Positions 1-13,628 of a stretch of DNA of 64,000 nt are shown in pieces. Position numbers and translations under genes: made by a program. The notes under the pieces are model-generated. The model was given only the letters and a program-made list of their open reading frames with translations. It made no database searches and was not told the origin of the DNA. Position 1 is the first letter of the stretch. Every line of letters starts with the position of its first letter. The stretch is from Pogonophryne albipinna (lineage: Eukaryota; Chordata; Actinopteri; Perciformes; Artedidraconidae), in the NCBI GenBank assembly GCA_028583405.1, contig CM053264.1, forward strand, positions 10,719,030-10,783,029, given 5' to 3'.

Positions 1-1350
1 CTATATTGAGAGGGGCCTTATGGGGTTTGATTGCAGGCAAGCAAAGGCACCTCTGGGGGCAGGTTCACTAACTAGAACATTACAGAACCAGAAGATTATG
101 TGCAAGGGATTGGAAGGAGTGCTAAAATGACTTCGTGAAATGCAAGCGCCTCTCAGCAATCCTTAACAAGGCGATATTAGCGTGAATGTAAGGAGGTAAA
201 CATCTCATTACATAAATGCTTCCTGAGAGCCTATAACATGTTGATGCGGAATCCAAAGTGAAGCAGAGCGATAAATGAGTGGGAGTTAATGCTCTTACCC
301 TAAGCTATACAGTGACCTTGTACAGCAATGTGGGATCTACAACATGTAAACACTGTGTTCGGTTATGAAGTTCATTCCCTTTCAAAGTGTGTCCTTCTCT
401 CACAGATGGCATAGCACGGACAGGCAGGCAACATCCACATGATTAGTTGATTAAGTATGGTTGAAAGTGTCCAACACAAATGAATGTCTGTGATTCAGCA
501 CTTATTTCACCACGATTCCCATCCCCTTCACCCACAAGCAAAGTGTATGAACATTGTACATTTAAAAAGGAGAACAAATAGGAATTGTTGCCAAACAGGA
601 CTCAATGCTCGACAACCCTTTTGTAATGGAGATAAGGCAGGTGCCAGCAATGAAAATCCCTGCTAATCACTTCCAGTCACAGTTCACTCTGCTTCACCAC
701 ATTTCATCTTGGTAACAGTTATCACTAGTCCGGGAGCATCATTACACCTACCTCTCTGAAGCCTCTGCACCATCTCCTACGCTTCAAAGGACAGAACTCA
801 AAGATTCACAGATGAAGTGGGTCTTAAAATCCCTCGGCCAAAAGCCACGGTGACCTTGGGATTTCAGTCATGCTCATTTCATTTCAAATCAGTGTCTAAT
901 TGAGGCATCGCTCGAGGTGGGGGTTCCTGTCAGAGTGTCAATTATTGAAGTTCATCAGTCAATCTTTTTGTTCTTTCTGAATGATCCGGCGCCGAATTGA
1001 AATTCAAAATTGAAATACCTTAAAAAGCCTTGCACTCTGATTCTCCTTGCTTTATTTGTAACCTTTATTTGGAGCAAAGTAATGTCAGGGAATGTTCCTT
1101 TTCTTCTAACTTTGTCGTCATGTTCCTTATTATCTAAAGAAGCTGTACTCTCGGTGGCAAAGGATTAGACGTGTCTGCCTTGCACCATGCATGCAAATCC
1201 TACCAGGAGACTGTCGATCAGAGTGCAGGCAATACAAATAATTAATACTCAGGGGCGCTGCAGTTCTGGGGCTGAGGAACTCTAAAATAGAAAAAGATGT
1301 GAAAGTGAAATTGGGAGGCTGACTAAATCCTGGTTCGACACCATGTGTTA
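1..1350. other. Unannotated non-coding stretch
   Basis: No open frame here exceeds about 60 codons and no terminal repeats or tandem arrays were seen. Composition is moderately AT-rich, like most of the window. I see no gene in it. Confidence 0.6.
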
Positions 1351-1523
<173 letters not shown>

Positions 1524-3266
1524 GTGTGATTGTATGTGACTGGGAAAGCTTGCCTCCTCTCTTGAATTCAAATCAATATGTTGAGCTTCACCTCGAGGCA
1601 CAGCTCTGAGGTCTGCAGGTAGAGTGTCAATCAGCAGGAAGCATGAGACACCCTCAAGTGTCACATGGACACTTTCAAACATGATGGATTTGTCCATGTG
1701 CTGTACTCAAAGACCACAGACTAGATGATTCTCTTATTCTTTGTGTGGCTTTCCTCTACTCTCTTCTTCATTGTTGTTATTGCACAGTGTTGCCTTACGG
1801 TGGTCTGCGAGACAGTCGCACTGCAGGCTTCTTTGTTGGTGTGTCACCCAGCAATGACCCATTGTGGGCAGTGCGAAAGTGTCCAATCCTATCTATATAA
1901 TGCAACTACAACGGCTCTGATGTTGCTTTTTGTGAATTGGCGAAAGCATTAGTAATAAGCTTTCATCACAAATGCAGCTATTTCAAATCTGATCAAAAAC
2001 AATGTGTGTTGTACCACTTAGTACCATTTCTTGGATATTTTAGAAACACATTTGCTCCATTAATACAAACACACTCATCAGGTGCTTTCATGTTTTGTTT
2101 TTGTGGGATTTTATAGAGAAAGTATAAAAGGTTCTACATTAGCATCTCATATTGTCACATGTTTGAGTGTGTACGTGCTCTCTCGTAAACAAAACCAATA
2201 GAAACTTGAAGTACACTTGGAGAGCATTGACGTCAGCCAAGGCCATTGGTGACACATATTGTGTTTATCATTGATTATTCCTCAGAATAATTTGTACCAG
2301 TCTATTTCCTGGCACACTTTAATGTCCGGGTCAAATGTGAGAAAACCAGGCAAATAATATCGGGGTTTATTGGGCTCAAAAACAATTGCCATAAAGCAAG
2401 TGATACGGTACTTTGAAATGTGGACAACAAAGCACATGATATATTTAAAGACAAAATTAACCACAATAGACACAAGATTTTTTTTTTAAACACAGGGAAT
2501 TCATCACTACTATAGCCATCCATCCGTCTCCTCTGTCTTTCAATGAAGACCTTTTTCTGGTCCGAGGGGACACATCGTCACAGCGGTCGGTGAAGTGTCA
2601 CTCCAAATGTCATTTCACCTTTGACCTCTTGTCGGCGTGAAGCACATCTGGGCCGTGTGGATGAAGACGCACTGGACTTGTCGAGAAGCAGCTAATTCAT
2701 TCAAGCGGGGAAAGAAGTCTCGCAATAGAAGCTGGGGATTGGAGTTCTTATGAAACGTTTAAAAGGTACAAGGGTTTATATCGGCTGCTGTGTTGTAGCA
2801 TTACGGATGCAAATGTCTCGCCAAATGGATACGTCGATACATCGAGCTGTAATGTGTGTTTGAAATTCACAGAATGGTAATTAGAGGGAATGTGAGGCAG
2901 CAATTTCATAACAAATCTTTAAATAAAGATGGTGGTGGAATTACTCAGAACAAAAGAGTCAAACTAACATCAGGGTTTTGCAATCATTTGCCCATTTGGC
3001 TCATGCTTTACAGATCTATACAATGAAGTAAGGACACTTGAGCTCAGTTGGAGTAATCCAATTGCATTGATTTCACTGCGTTCTTTTGTTAGTGTTTCAG
3101 ACCGACGGCACTAATCATTCATTTGTAAAAGATTACATTGGATTGGATTGGGTGATGGATGGGGGAAAAATCTATTCCAGCACATAGGAGTGTATTGTGA
3201 TGACAACATGAAAAGCCTTCAAGAGTGCCTTTTAGTGTGGCGCAGTCCGAGCACTGACGGAGGGAC
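1524..3266. other. Unannotated non-coding stretch
   Basis: The stretch contains scattered A/T-rich tracts (for example an eight-T run near 2480) and nothing with coding potential or terminal repeats that I could recognise. Confidence 0.55.
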
Positions 3267-3268
3267 AC

Positions 3269-3313
<45 letters not shown>
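3267..3313. repeat. (CA)n microsatellite
   Basis: A near-pure CA run of about 45 bp lies only about 165 bp from the larger TG array at 3478. The two are in opposite phase and could pair as an imperfect inverted repeat. Confidence 0.95.
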
Positions 3314-3315
<2 letters not shown>

Positions 3316-3476
3316 GTGTACGTTCATAATCCTGATTAATTCATGGACTTTTACAGTGGTAGAAATGCTCCATTTTCTAATACATCTATTATTTAAAGAT
3401 AGGACCCTGTAGACATAGCTCAACAGATTGCGCTGTAAAAAATGAATGCAAAACCAAACTGGAAGCGTGCATATAA

Positions 3477-3752
<276 letters not shown>

Positions 3753-4330
3753 CTTCCAGTTGCGAGAGTGCTCACAAACTGGGCTTTTGGGCTTCTCTAT
3801 AATAGATGATAATCTCAACAGTTGCCTCAAGAACACACCTGCTCCTGAAAGATAGAGTTACTCCTCTAACGCTGCAAAATGTATTTGGATGGAAACTTTA
3901 ACACCATCTCTGTTTTCTTTGAGATACTAGAAGAGTGTGATAACCTATACAAAGTGTAGATAGAGTTTGGGAAGCTGGGGGCCTTCTCTGTGTTTTTGGA
4001 GGACTACTTAACTTACACATTTTCATATTAAACACAGGACGTGAAATAAGCTCACTTATCTCAGTTCTTCTTTATTCTATTATAATGTGATCACAAAGGT
4101 ACGGTGATGCTCCAAAGGATTCACGGAGAACTAGGGAGTGGCTATGCAAACAACATAAATGATTACAAACAAAGGATGTGGCTGTTTTACATGAGAACAA
4201 GACTGCGTGCGTTGAACTTAGCTGCTCCTTCATTGGTGGCCATATGTGAAGGGGCTGTGTAACTTGTTGCCTCATCCTAATGTATAGAAAGAAGTGTTAG
4301 ATAAAACGATAGGCTAACAAGACTTCTGCT
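3753..4330. other. Unannotated non-coding stretch
   Basis: No gene, RNA or repeat was recognised in it. Confidence 0.5.
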
Positions 4331-4339
4331 GGATCAATT

Positions 4340-4480
4340 CAAAGAGGCCCTATATGATATGACTTTCCCTTTTTTGTTCAAGCGGTTGATCAATCACAAC
4401 AGAGCCGGCAAGCTAACCAATCAGAGCAGACTGCGGGTTATTAAAGGATTGAGCTGACGAGACAGGAATCATTTTTGCAC
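4340..4480 (-). mobile_element. Fragment of a fish MITE (CCAATCAGAGCAGA-type)
   Basis: The segment has a CCCTATATGATATGAC-like start and then the motif AACCAATCAGAGCAGACTG followed by a TTAAAGG stretch. From memory this resembles internal sequence of an abundant teleost nonautonomous element whose left end (AAAGGTCCCATGTCATG) also appears at 25671. Here it lies in the opposite orientation. The ends are eroded and no target-site duplication is visible, so limits are approximate. Confidence 0.4.
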
Positions 4481-4660
4481 TGAATTTCTTTTTGCACAGC
4501 TTTCGTAGTAATTGAAATCCTTTTAAAATTATTAAATGTTTTTCAGATTCAAGACTGTAGATTATGACCAACTAGGCAGAGACAATTTAGGAATAGAATA
4601 GCGAGGCAGATATTCAAGCACTTATTTCTGTCCATCTGTCAAGAGTGGGCCTGTAGGAGA

Positions 4661-4806
<146 letters not shown>

Positions 4807-7800
4807 AATTCACCATCTTCTCACTGTAATCCAGATCTAAATGTGTGTCTAAGAGTTATTTTTTTTCATTTCCCATCTCTATTAGAGATCTTGCGGGGTT
4901 GCCGGAGGAGGTACTACATTAACCTTTGCGACACTTATTACAATGTGTGACTCTCAGTGTGATTCCAGGGGAAGTCCAACACACACACACACACATTTAT
5001 TCCTGCCTCTTTTTATCAGTCTGATCTCTTAGTTTCTCATCCCACCTCCAACAGTGCTTTCTTTAGTCTCACTCCATGGTGCGACGGTGTACATATTATA
5101 ATAATCTCAAATGAGTTTGCGATAAGAGTTCACCGTGCCCTCACTGCAAGTCGTGTCAGTCATTGTTCCAGAAAATGCTTTTAACCAAGTGAGAAAGGCA
5201 AGAACCTTCAGCTCGTGTCTTTTCCTATTTGTTTTTATATTCACACTGATTGCAACAGGGTCGTGAAATGACTAATTCGTTTCAGGTCTCAGGATCATGA
5301 TGCTGAAACAGGGGAACAAATATTCTCTGTGCAATAGTGGTAATATTAATAATAATAATTATAATACAAATAATTCTTTTTTTACTTGTATGAAAGTACA
5401 ATAATAATCGCACTATTTATGGTAATGGTGAGAACTGATAATGACCATTCAATATGGACTAACATCCAAAACAAGCTGCATGTTTAAGGCAGGAGAGAAA
5501 ACTTGAAAAAATATGAAGCTAACTTTTTTCATTTGCTTCAAAGGTTGTCTTTAAACTGGCACCAGTGCTAAGTAGCAACCTTGTTGAAGCCCAATTCTAA
5601 CTCCTTTAGTCCTTGGGTAAGCAGAGTCTCAAATCACAAAATAAAATAATTATTAGCACTGTTAGCTGCTCTAATAATATCATGAGTATTCAACCTCTCC
5701 ATTCATCAGGGCACTTTCTAGCACAAATTCAGCATCGCTAAAAAGGAGAACTGTTTGTAAATCCACACGCAATCCATGTGTTATTCGGAAATTCCTGTAC
5801 AGACACGATTCTGAGGAAATGAGTGCTGTCCTCCAGTCTTGTTAGAGATGTCAATCAACGTGTCACACCCCTAATTGCAGGTGGAATCATCGATGTGTCA
5901 CACTACATGCACAGGGAAGAGCGGAGAGGGTAAATATTCAGCATTCATTATCTATTTATAGAATGTTCAGCTCACGTTTCTCGTTGAGATGTCTTTTTGT
6001 TGTGCGTATCATCTCTGCATAGTGTCTGGTGGTTAAATGGTGGAACAGACCTACGCATAATATAATAGGATGGCTCCAAGCCAACACCTTTGATGGCTGC
6101 ATTATTCAAATTAAAATAGCAGGAGGCTACTCTGTAAAAAAAACCCGACCATTGAACTTCAGATTTTTACAATGTCTGTGCTGAATTGTTGGTTTTTTAT
6201 TTATAGTGTACAATGATGGACAAAGAGAGGAATAATGGTTTGAAAGATGACCACGAACGGGTTGAAACTCAAGCTTTTCTTAATGCTTGTAAACAATCAG
6301 AGCTTCAATGGGGTTCAGGGAAAGTGCTCGAGTGTGACCAGCCGGAGGAAGTCAGACGTGTTTTACATAACGCTCATTGACAGAAGTTAAGCTAGGCAGC
6401 AGAGACAGCTGAACCACGTCTGAATGTCCGTGAATGATCTCTGTCCGTGATTTAACATGTTGATGGCACCAAAGGGACTCTTACAAGGGACAAGGGACCG
6501 GCAAGTACCATTTTAACAGTGCAGTAAGCACTAGCAAATATTTATGAAAGACCTTGAGTCCTCTCCAGAATTAAAATGAACACAAACCTTTGCATTTCGC
6601 TCATTTCCCTTTGAGATGAACACCCATGGCATTCTTGCTATATCTTTCGAAAGCTTTCGTTTGAAGAGGCCACTCTCCTCATAATAACTAACGCCTCCCT
6701 CGGAGAAGCAGCGACTGAGTGAAGGAGCTGTTACTTTGATAATTCACTGCGAGCTGTTTGATCAAGCCTCGGGGGCAAATATTCCATAACAGTTTCTAAC
6801 GTGAAGAGCCGTTTTAAGAGTTGCTGTTTTTCAAACCTCCACCAGTTCAAAAGGCAGTGTGGGAGGATTGTTAATAAGGGAACATGCACACAAGCCACAT
6901 ATTATTAACATAATGCTTCACAAGTTGTAATTAAGCCTTATCAAGCAATGAGAACCCTTGGGGAACATTGTATCTTACTTTTTATTCATTTTAATATGTT
7001 GCATAATTCATTTCCCTTTGGCTGCTGATAGTATTCAAACTGACATTCCATCACAGGGTGTGTGCTCAAAAGAAATCTTTTTTTTTGTTTTGTCAGCCTT
7101 TGACACATAGTGTGTGTTCGATCACGCCAGCATACTGTATGAACGCGAGGGTGGACTCCTGTGTAGTCCATGTGTAGAGTGTGTGTTTTGTCTGCGAGCA
7201 TGTATTCTCTCCCCTCCCTAATCACCCTTACGCCTGTCCTCTCCACTCCCCCCTTTGTTTCCCCATAAAGCCTTCATGTGTCTCATTTCTTTCTCCATGT
7301 GTCAACCCGATGTGGAGTCAGCTCGAGCCAGAACCGCGGGACCGTGATCCTCTTTTCCCTTCGCATTTGTTCCAGTTCCCATCACGCTGCCGCTTCTGGC
7401 TCTACCCCGGCTGATGGGGGGGGCCGCTAAGGCCACCTCGCCTGACCCAGAACCAGCCACTCCTGCGCTATATCTGCAGCTCACGGCACGTCCATGCAAG
7501 TGGGCCTGTGTGGGGTTTTCAGTGTGTGTGCTTTATGCAATGTATTATCATATTGCTGTGCAAGGGGATGTGTCAAAGAGTTGGCCTGGGTGTGTGAATG
7601 TGTGTGTGTGCCGTGTGTTGAAAACAAAGGAGCGTGGCTGAAGCAGAGGTCAATAATCCACCCAAGGATTACGGAATCTCATAAACAGTTTTCAGAGGGG
7701 TCTATGTAGTATTGACTTTTCCACGGCTCTAATTGTGCTGAATGAGGAAACGGTTAACCTCGTCTGTGGATGAAAGCACACATGTATGTGAGACAGAGAT

Positions 7801-8874
7801 GTAGTGCGCTTTTGCTGCGTCTGCCAATACTGTTCAGAGCCAGAGAGAAAAAGGGAAATACATGAAGATAGTAGCAAACTTCCTGAACGGCGCGCGTTTA
7901 TCTCGTTGTGCTGGAAAGCCCGTGTACGGCGATGTTTTGATCTGTTTGCTGGAACTGCATTCAAGCTGTATGTATGAGTCTCCAGCTGAGCGGGATAATT
8001 CTCCGTGTGACGGGGCCCACACATATCCGCCATCATAATAACGCAACTGAAAGTGGAATTGATTGAAGTCAATTGCTTTTTTTTCTTTCTGCCTGCCTGC
8101 CAGAAGACTCAGGCCTCTCGCTTCACCACACAGGATACAATGATTGCATGATGCATTCCTTTTCGCCGCATCGACAGATGACGCATACGGCTTGGACGTC
8201 TCTCAAAGAGATAACTGTGAAGGGGATGAAGGTAAAGAAGTGCTGCTTACAGTAAATCTCCTAACTTCTCAAACCACATGCATCCCCCTGGCCTCACATG
8301 AAAATCAATCTCCCTTTGTTTGCCTTTTCTACTCTGCCCCTTTCGGCTTTCCTGCTACACTCAATGTTTTTCTAAAAGAAAATAAAGCTGAGTGCATTAT
8401 TAAAGATAATATTCGCCCCCATCTTATTAGCTGCATGGTGTGCTTGTCAATAGTTCAAGTTTGATTGGATGATGGTAAATCATGCTAAATGCCATGTTTA
8501 GTCAGTCTGGCTCGGAAAATTCGAGGGCATCAAATGGATTCTGTTGTGACAGACAAGTTGTTGTTTGAAACATAACAAGTCAACTGAAACACTGGCTGCC
8601 AGTGTAGCAAAATGGAACAACATTGAATCTGTTGGCCTTGTCCCTCCCTGCACACAGTGGGGTTCAGCTGAAACAGGCTTCTGATGGAGGATATGTTTAG
8701 TCTGAGGTAGATGATATTCAGTATGAAATCTGAGGATTCTTGCCAAGAAGGAACATCCGTGAATAAGATGCAGAAGAAAAGACTGGGAATATACTCACGA
8801 GCTGTTTGGCCAAATGTAGTCATCCTCAAAGTAGCAGAGGATGACGAAGGCTGTTGTGATTCTACCACATCATA
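4807..8874. other. Unannotated non-coding stretch with a GC-rich patch near 7300-7500
   Basis: The stretch is mostly AT-rich and includes an AAT/AATA-rich patch at about 5340-5420. No open frame resembles a known protein. The segment at about 7310-7500 is distinctly GC-rich compared with its surroundings and has small open frames on both strands, but no recognisable domain, splice pattern or element end. Confidence 0.5.
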
Positions 8875-8882
8875 CTCAAGGA

Positions 8883-9079
8883 CAGTGCTTCTCAAACTTT
8901 TTTCAGTAATGTACCCCCTTTGAAACATTTTCTATTTAACTTATTGTAGCCTACTAAGATCATTTTTGTAATCATGCATGGTATTTTTTTAATTAACTTT
9001 TTTTTAGTTTTTTTAAATCTCACGTGCAGTACCGCAACGTACCCCTAGGGGTCTGCGTACCCCCATTTGAGAATCACTG
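8883..9079. mobile_element. hAT-type MITE with 8-bp target duplication
   Basis: A 197-bp element runs from CAGTGCTTCTCAAAC to TTTGAGAATCACTG. These ends are inverted repeats with one mismatch in the first 14 bases. It is flanked by a perfect 8-bp duplication, CTCAAGGA, at 8875-8882 and 9080-9087. An 8-bp duplication with CAGTG ends is the hallmark of the hAT superfamily. Subterminal GTACCCC motifs repeat on both sides. It has no coding capacity and would depend on a transposase supplied in trans. Confidence 0.92.
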
Positions 9080-9087
9080 CTCAAGGA

Positions 9088-12000
9088 CACGTTACGTTGT
9101 TGATTATAGGCCTGCTGAGTCTCTTTTATATTCTTAAAAATAAGGACAAGGGAAACAATATTTCCCTGGAGAATCAAGGCTTTCTTGGAATACAAAAAAG
9201 CCTAAGCCCTTTGATAATTTTCAGACAACAAAACTCTCCACTCGAAACCACATTAATGAAAGTGTTTGAGGGTGAGCAGCTCATTAAGGCAAGATGACCA
9301 AAAACACCCACTCAATGATAAGTGGAAATCTGGCGCACATTAGGTCTTTAAATTGGGAATTAACTCACAAAAACATTGATGGTGCAAATGCAGATAGGAA
9401 ATATGTCTTTTAATGACTGTGAAGCCGTAAAATCTAGTGACAAAATGTAATGAACAGTTGTATCAGTCTACACTAAAATGGCAGACTGAAATGCCTGAAG
9501 TATAAAAGGTAAGACTTTAATCACATCAATGTTTGAAGGATTTGCCAGAAATGAGAGGATAGAGGAATAGAAACATCAACAATTACTAAATATAATCAAT
9601 ATTTGAAAGTGCATGTTTTGGCTAGAAACCTTTGGCTACCCACCTATGACAAAAAAAAACATCAGATTTATAAGTTAGTGTTTGGCAGATACTAGATTAT
9701 GAAGATCCTTGATTTTTTAAACCGCTAAATACAAGGTTAGAGCTGTTTGAGTTGTATAATATCAGACTGCATGAATAGAATACGACTGCATTGTGCTTAG
9801 TCAAGATGACCTGCAACAATGACCTGAATCACACTTTTGAAAAGAAACATTACAAGAGAAATTCAAAGGACCTCACCACAAATAAATGAAAAAGTATGTC
9901 AGAAAAGTGAAGCTGAGAGGCAGGGGGTGGGGGGGATGACGGGAGCTCACTGTGTATAATGTGGAGTACTTTTATGCAAAAATGGTCACGATGTAGATCC
10001 GTGTAACCGAGGTGTTATTAGCGTGTACAATGGCTGAGCAGAGTTTCTCTTTCTGTGCACATTTCTGAAAAGTGGAAAGCCTCTGTCACCTGCAGGCAAT
10101 TGCTCACACATGGTTGAGAATAGAACCTAATGAGCTGCCAGACCTTGAGTGGGCAGGGAAGTCTTACCTCTCTGGCGTTTGCTGGCTTCCCTCTCTACCA
10201 GGAGGTTAGAAAAAGATCCATCTCGTCGTCATTCTGTGTTCTTGGTTAGATCAGAGGAGTGCAAAGTTGCAGTGTAGGTGGATGAAAGCAGGAAGAAATA
10301 GGAATGGCTGTTGAAGACACATACGAAGTTAAGATTGTGGCAAAGCTTTTTTTGTGGTTTAGGGAAACATCTTACACTAGAGGCATAACACACAAAAGAT
10401 AGACACCCTTCAAGGTCAAAGATACCCACACATAGTATTCACACAGATCATAAAAGCTGTTTGCATTCCATGCTGCAATTTGATATTCCCCGTCAGCTTG
10501 TTTTTTTACTATGATCCATGGACTCACATTTGAGTAGCGCCGCTGCCCACGAGAGCTCGATGCCAAAGCAGTCGGGCAATGACCGTTACACGGGCACGCA
10601 TCCAACAAACCATCCCAGAGAAATAAGTAGTCTCTATGGTCACTCTGTTGAAGCACAATGTAGGGACACAGCTACATTATTTCCCAGACACTCATTGGGA
10701 ATGCAAATGCAAAGTGATTTGACAGAAGCAAACACCAAACAAAAAATCCAATAAGGCCACTTCCAAGCTTGTCTGTGTGTTTTCCCCATGAGGAATAAAG
10801 ATGGTAAAATGGTAGGTGCCTGGAAATTGTAACCAACATCTTAGCTGTAGTCTTTCTTCTCAAGCCTTTCAATGCTTGTTTGGGTTATGTCTCCTACACG
10901 TAATCCTTTGGTGGCAGGGGGGAAACATGTCTGCTTTTTTAGAGCACATATTTGCATTTCAAGGCTTCCTTTTTTATGGTGGAAAACATTTAGGGAGCAC
11001 TTTGTGTCCTAGTCTTTTTGCGCGTGAAAATCAAACAGTACACCTCCACAGCTGTAGTTACTTTAAGAATAGGAGGGGAATGGGTTGAGAGGACCCGTAT
11101 TGAGTTGAGAGCAATATTTGTCTGCCCTTCTGGTTTCCACAAGTGTGTATAATGACTGCTATCAGGACACCAAAAAAAGAAACAGTGATTTAGAAACTTG
11201 CAAAAGCCACAAAAAGGCAAGGAAAAGTATTTGTAAGACACTTTTCAACAAAGAAAATCTACAAGTCATTAAGAAAAGGAACACGAGGTAATAAAAAAGA
11301 CACACTAAAATAGGGTTGTGTCCACTAAAGTGATTTGGTCAATGCAGCACTTGAAATCTAATCATACAGACACAGCAATGTTCCCACTGTCTGTTCCTAA
11401 AGACTTATTCAAGTCCTCAACAATACTGTGTGCTGTGTTGTGTTACAAATGCTGACTCATCAAAACAGATGTTTAGTGCCAGAAAGCTTTTTTTTAAACA
11501 GCCTTTTTAATGATTTCACTTAAAAATTGGTTTGATTTGCGCCGGCAGCTTTTCATAACCGAGGTGTCTCGATTGGCTTCTATTATGCAATGTTCAGGTC
11601 CTGTTGGAAATAGTGTTGACTATTTGCAGATTTGAAGCTATGTAGTTTAAGTCAATGTACATGATAGACAGAATTTAGGCCGTTATGCTTTTACAAAACA
11701 GTTAAGAAGCACCCATACGACTCCCTCTGCCTATGAAATATTCAACTAAACGGTATTTTCACCTCCTCCCTTGATGAACTCATAAAACTGAAGTTGGGAG
11801 ACCGCTGCATTGTAAACTTTGTTAAAACATAAAACCAAGATGGGCTGGATAATTAGATCATTAATTTAAATGATTTTCCGGCCAAAGACGGGGTGTTTAA
11901 TACAGCTGAGAGTAGTTGAATGGTTACCGGCAGTGAGGCTGACATAGATGGGGTTATATGGGATAAGTGAGGTGAATCTTCACACATGGTGGTTGGCATG

Positions 12001-12773
12001 TGGGGTGGTGAGACTCTTCAGACGGGGGCTCAGGTGGCTGTCTATCAAGGTTTCTGGCGTGTTAAGGTGTGATTTCTCATTGTTGTAATTCCTCTTGGAG
12101 CTCAGGAACAGATGGGTGACAGAGGAAATAGCATAACCTGACTTGCAAACTCCATCTGCTTCCATAAGAAGTCTGTGTTTCAAGAAAAGGTCAAGTTGTG
12201 CATTGAGAGGAGGTTACATGCAGTAGAAAAAAACAGGTGTTCAGTGGCAACGATTTTTCATTTTTAGCCTTTGCAGACAATTTCCAAGCACAAATACCTG
12301 GATCGATCGTTGCATGTCTAGCGAGAACATGTGGCTTATCCTTGGGAAAGCATCATATTTGATGTTCTTAATTCCCCCTTACATATTTAACCTCAAAATC
12401 ACCCATATAATAGTTGTGAGTCCCAGTTGTGAGCTTTCCCTGTAGTCTTCTGCTTTCAGAATTGCTTACATGCCGTGTTTGGATGAGAGGATATCCAGGT
12501 CATCTGACGGAGATCCAGTAGCATCCTCACATTTCCCAGGGAACTTGTTTATTCTTTGGCTTCGCACCAACACACTTCCAGACTACTACTTTACTGCCTG
12601 ACAGGAAGCCCTCGAGTTCCTTGGCATAGTCTTCATGGTGCTAATTAGCCACGTGTTAGCATGCACTTGTTGTCCAATTTGAGTCAATAGTAAAGTGTCA
12701 CATTTTGCCGCAAACTAGCTTCAGCTTTTCTCCCAGGTGTCCAGTCTCTGTGATTCAGGCAAAAGGATTGTGT
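9088..12773. other. Unannotated non-coding stretch
   Basis: It contains no recognisable gene. Short open frames of 60-95 codons on both strands show no family resemblance and match what chance would give. No tandem array or terminal repeat was found. Confidence 0.5.
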
Positions 12774-13114
12774 GCTATTGGCAGTGTTGGGACTAACGCA
12801 ACTACTTTTTGCGGTAACTAATAGCGTTACTAGTTACCTATTCCCATTAAGTAACGCCGTTATAGTTACTGTGATTTAAATGGGTGCGTTACTGCGTTAC
12901 ATTATGTGATGGAACTTAACCGAATCTCCCTGCGGATGTAACTTACAGGCGAATACAGCGATGTCCTCTCACAGCACCATGGAAAAGTGAAAGTAACCAG
13001 AGAGGAGTGATGATTGGTTAACGCGGGGTAACATTTCAGGGTAAGCCAATCAGAGACAGAGTTGGGCGGGTCTTGTCTTATGGGGAAAATACACACACGA
13101 ACACTTGCTAATGC

Positions 13115-13116
<2 letters not shown>

Positions 13117-13202
<86 letters not shown>
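13117..13202. repeat. (CA)n microsatellite inside the hAT element
   Basis: About 85 bp of CA with one TACA interruption lies directly upstream of the BED zinc-finger remnant. Its position between element-specific sequences shows it arose or expanded within the transposon. Confidence 0.95.
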
Positions 13203-13205
<3 letters not shown>

Positions 13206-13206
<1 letters not shown>

Positions 13207-13412
13207 ATATTACGGTAAAATGTAAACTGTGTGCAGGACAGAAAGCATTGTCCACATCGAATAACAGCAATGCCAATCTCCTGAAGCACCTAAGTAATGT
13301 ACATGAGGCTATAAAACTAGTCGCCAAAGACCCCACCGTCTCAACCACCGGCAGTGACCCAGATGGAGCAACACCATCTAAACAGCCAAAAAACGATCTT
13401 TTTAAATCGCAC
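13206..13412 (+). pseudogene. BED zinc-finger remnant of a hAT transposase
   Basis: The frame starting at 13206 encodes a short peptide containing C-x2-C (CKLC, codons at 13221-13232) followed about 22 residues later by H-x4-H (HLSNVH, near 13290). The sequence between and around them (NLLKHLSNVHE) is the usual BED-finger C-terminal half. BED fingers form the N-terminal DNA-binding domain of many hAT transposases. An in-frame stop lies just before it at 13203-13205, and it runs out after about 70 codons into AT-rich sequence. Only this exon-like piece remains, with no catalytic domain, so it cannot make a working transposase. Similarity to ZBED-type host proteins is expected because those derive from the same source. 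Confidence 0.8.
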
Positions 13413-13628
13413 TTTTGTGTTTTATTGTTCCACTATTTCATAATGATAATTGCTACAATGATGGGGAGTTGTCTTTTCTCTTGTGCCACAGAACAACACA
13501 AACACTTGTATTTGTATTGTTATTATTTTTAAAGTAAAGTAACTTGTTACTAGTTACTTTTATAATTGAGTAACTAATAAAGTAACTAGTTACTTTTTTT
13601 AAGTAACTTGCCCAACACTGGCTATTGG

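Larger units (their letters stand above)
12782..13620 (+). mobile_element. hAT element, internally deleted (CAGTGTTGGG ends)
   Basis: The 839-bp element begins CAGTGTTGGG and ends CCCAACACTG. It is flanked by a perfect 8-bp duplication GCTATTGG at 12774-12781 and 13621-13628. Both subterminal regions carry many GTAACT/AGTTAC motifs, which are typical transposase-binding clusters of this group. Inside are a BED zinc-finger coding remnant (13206-13412) and a CA array (13117-13202). The catalytic part of the transposase and its dimerisation region are missing, so it is a deletion derivative. The intact duplication suggests it is not very old. Confidence 0.93.
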
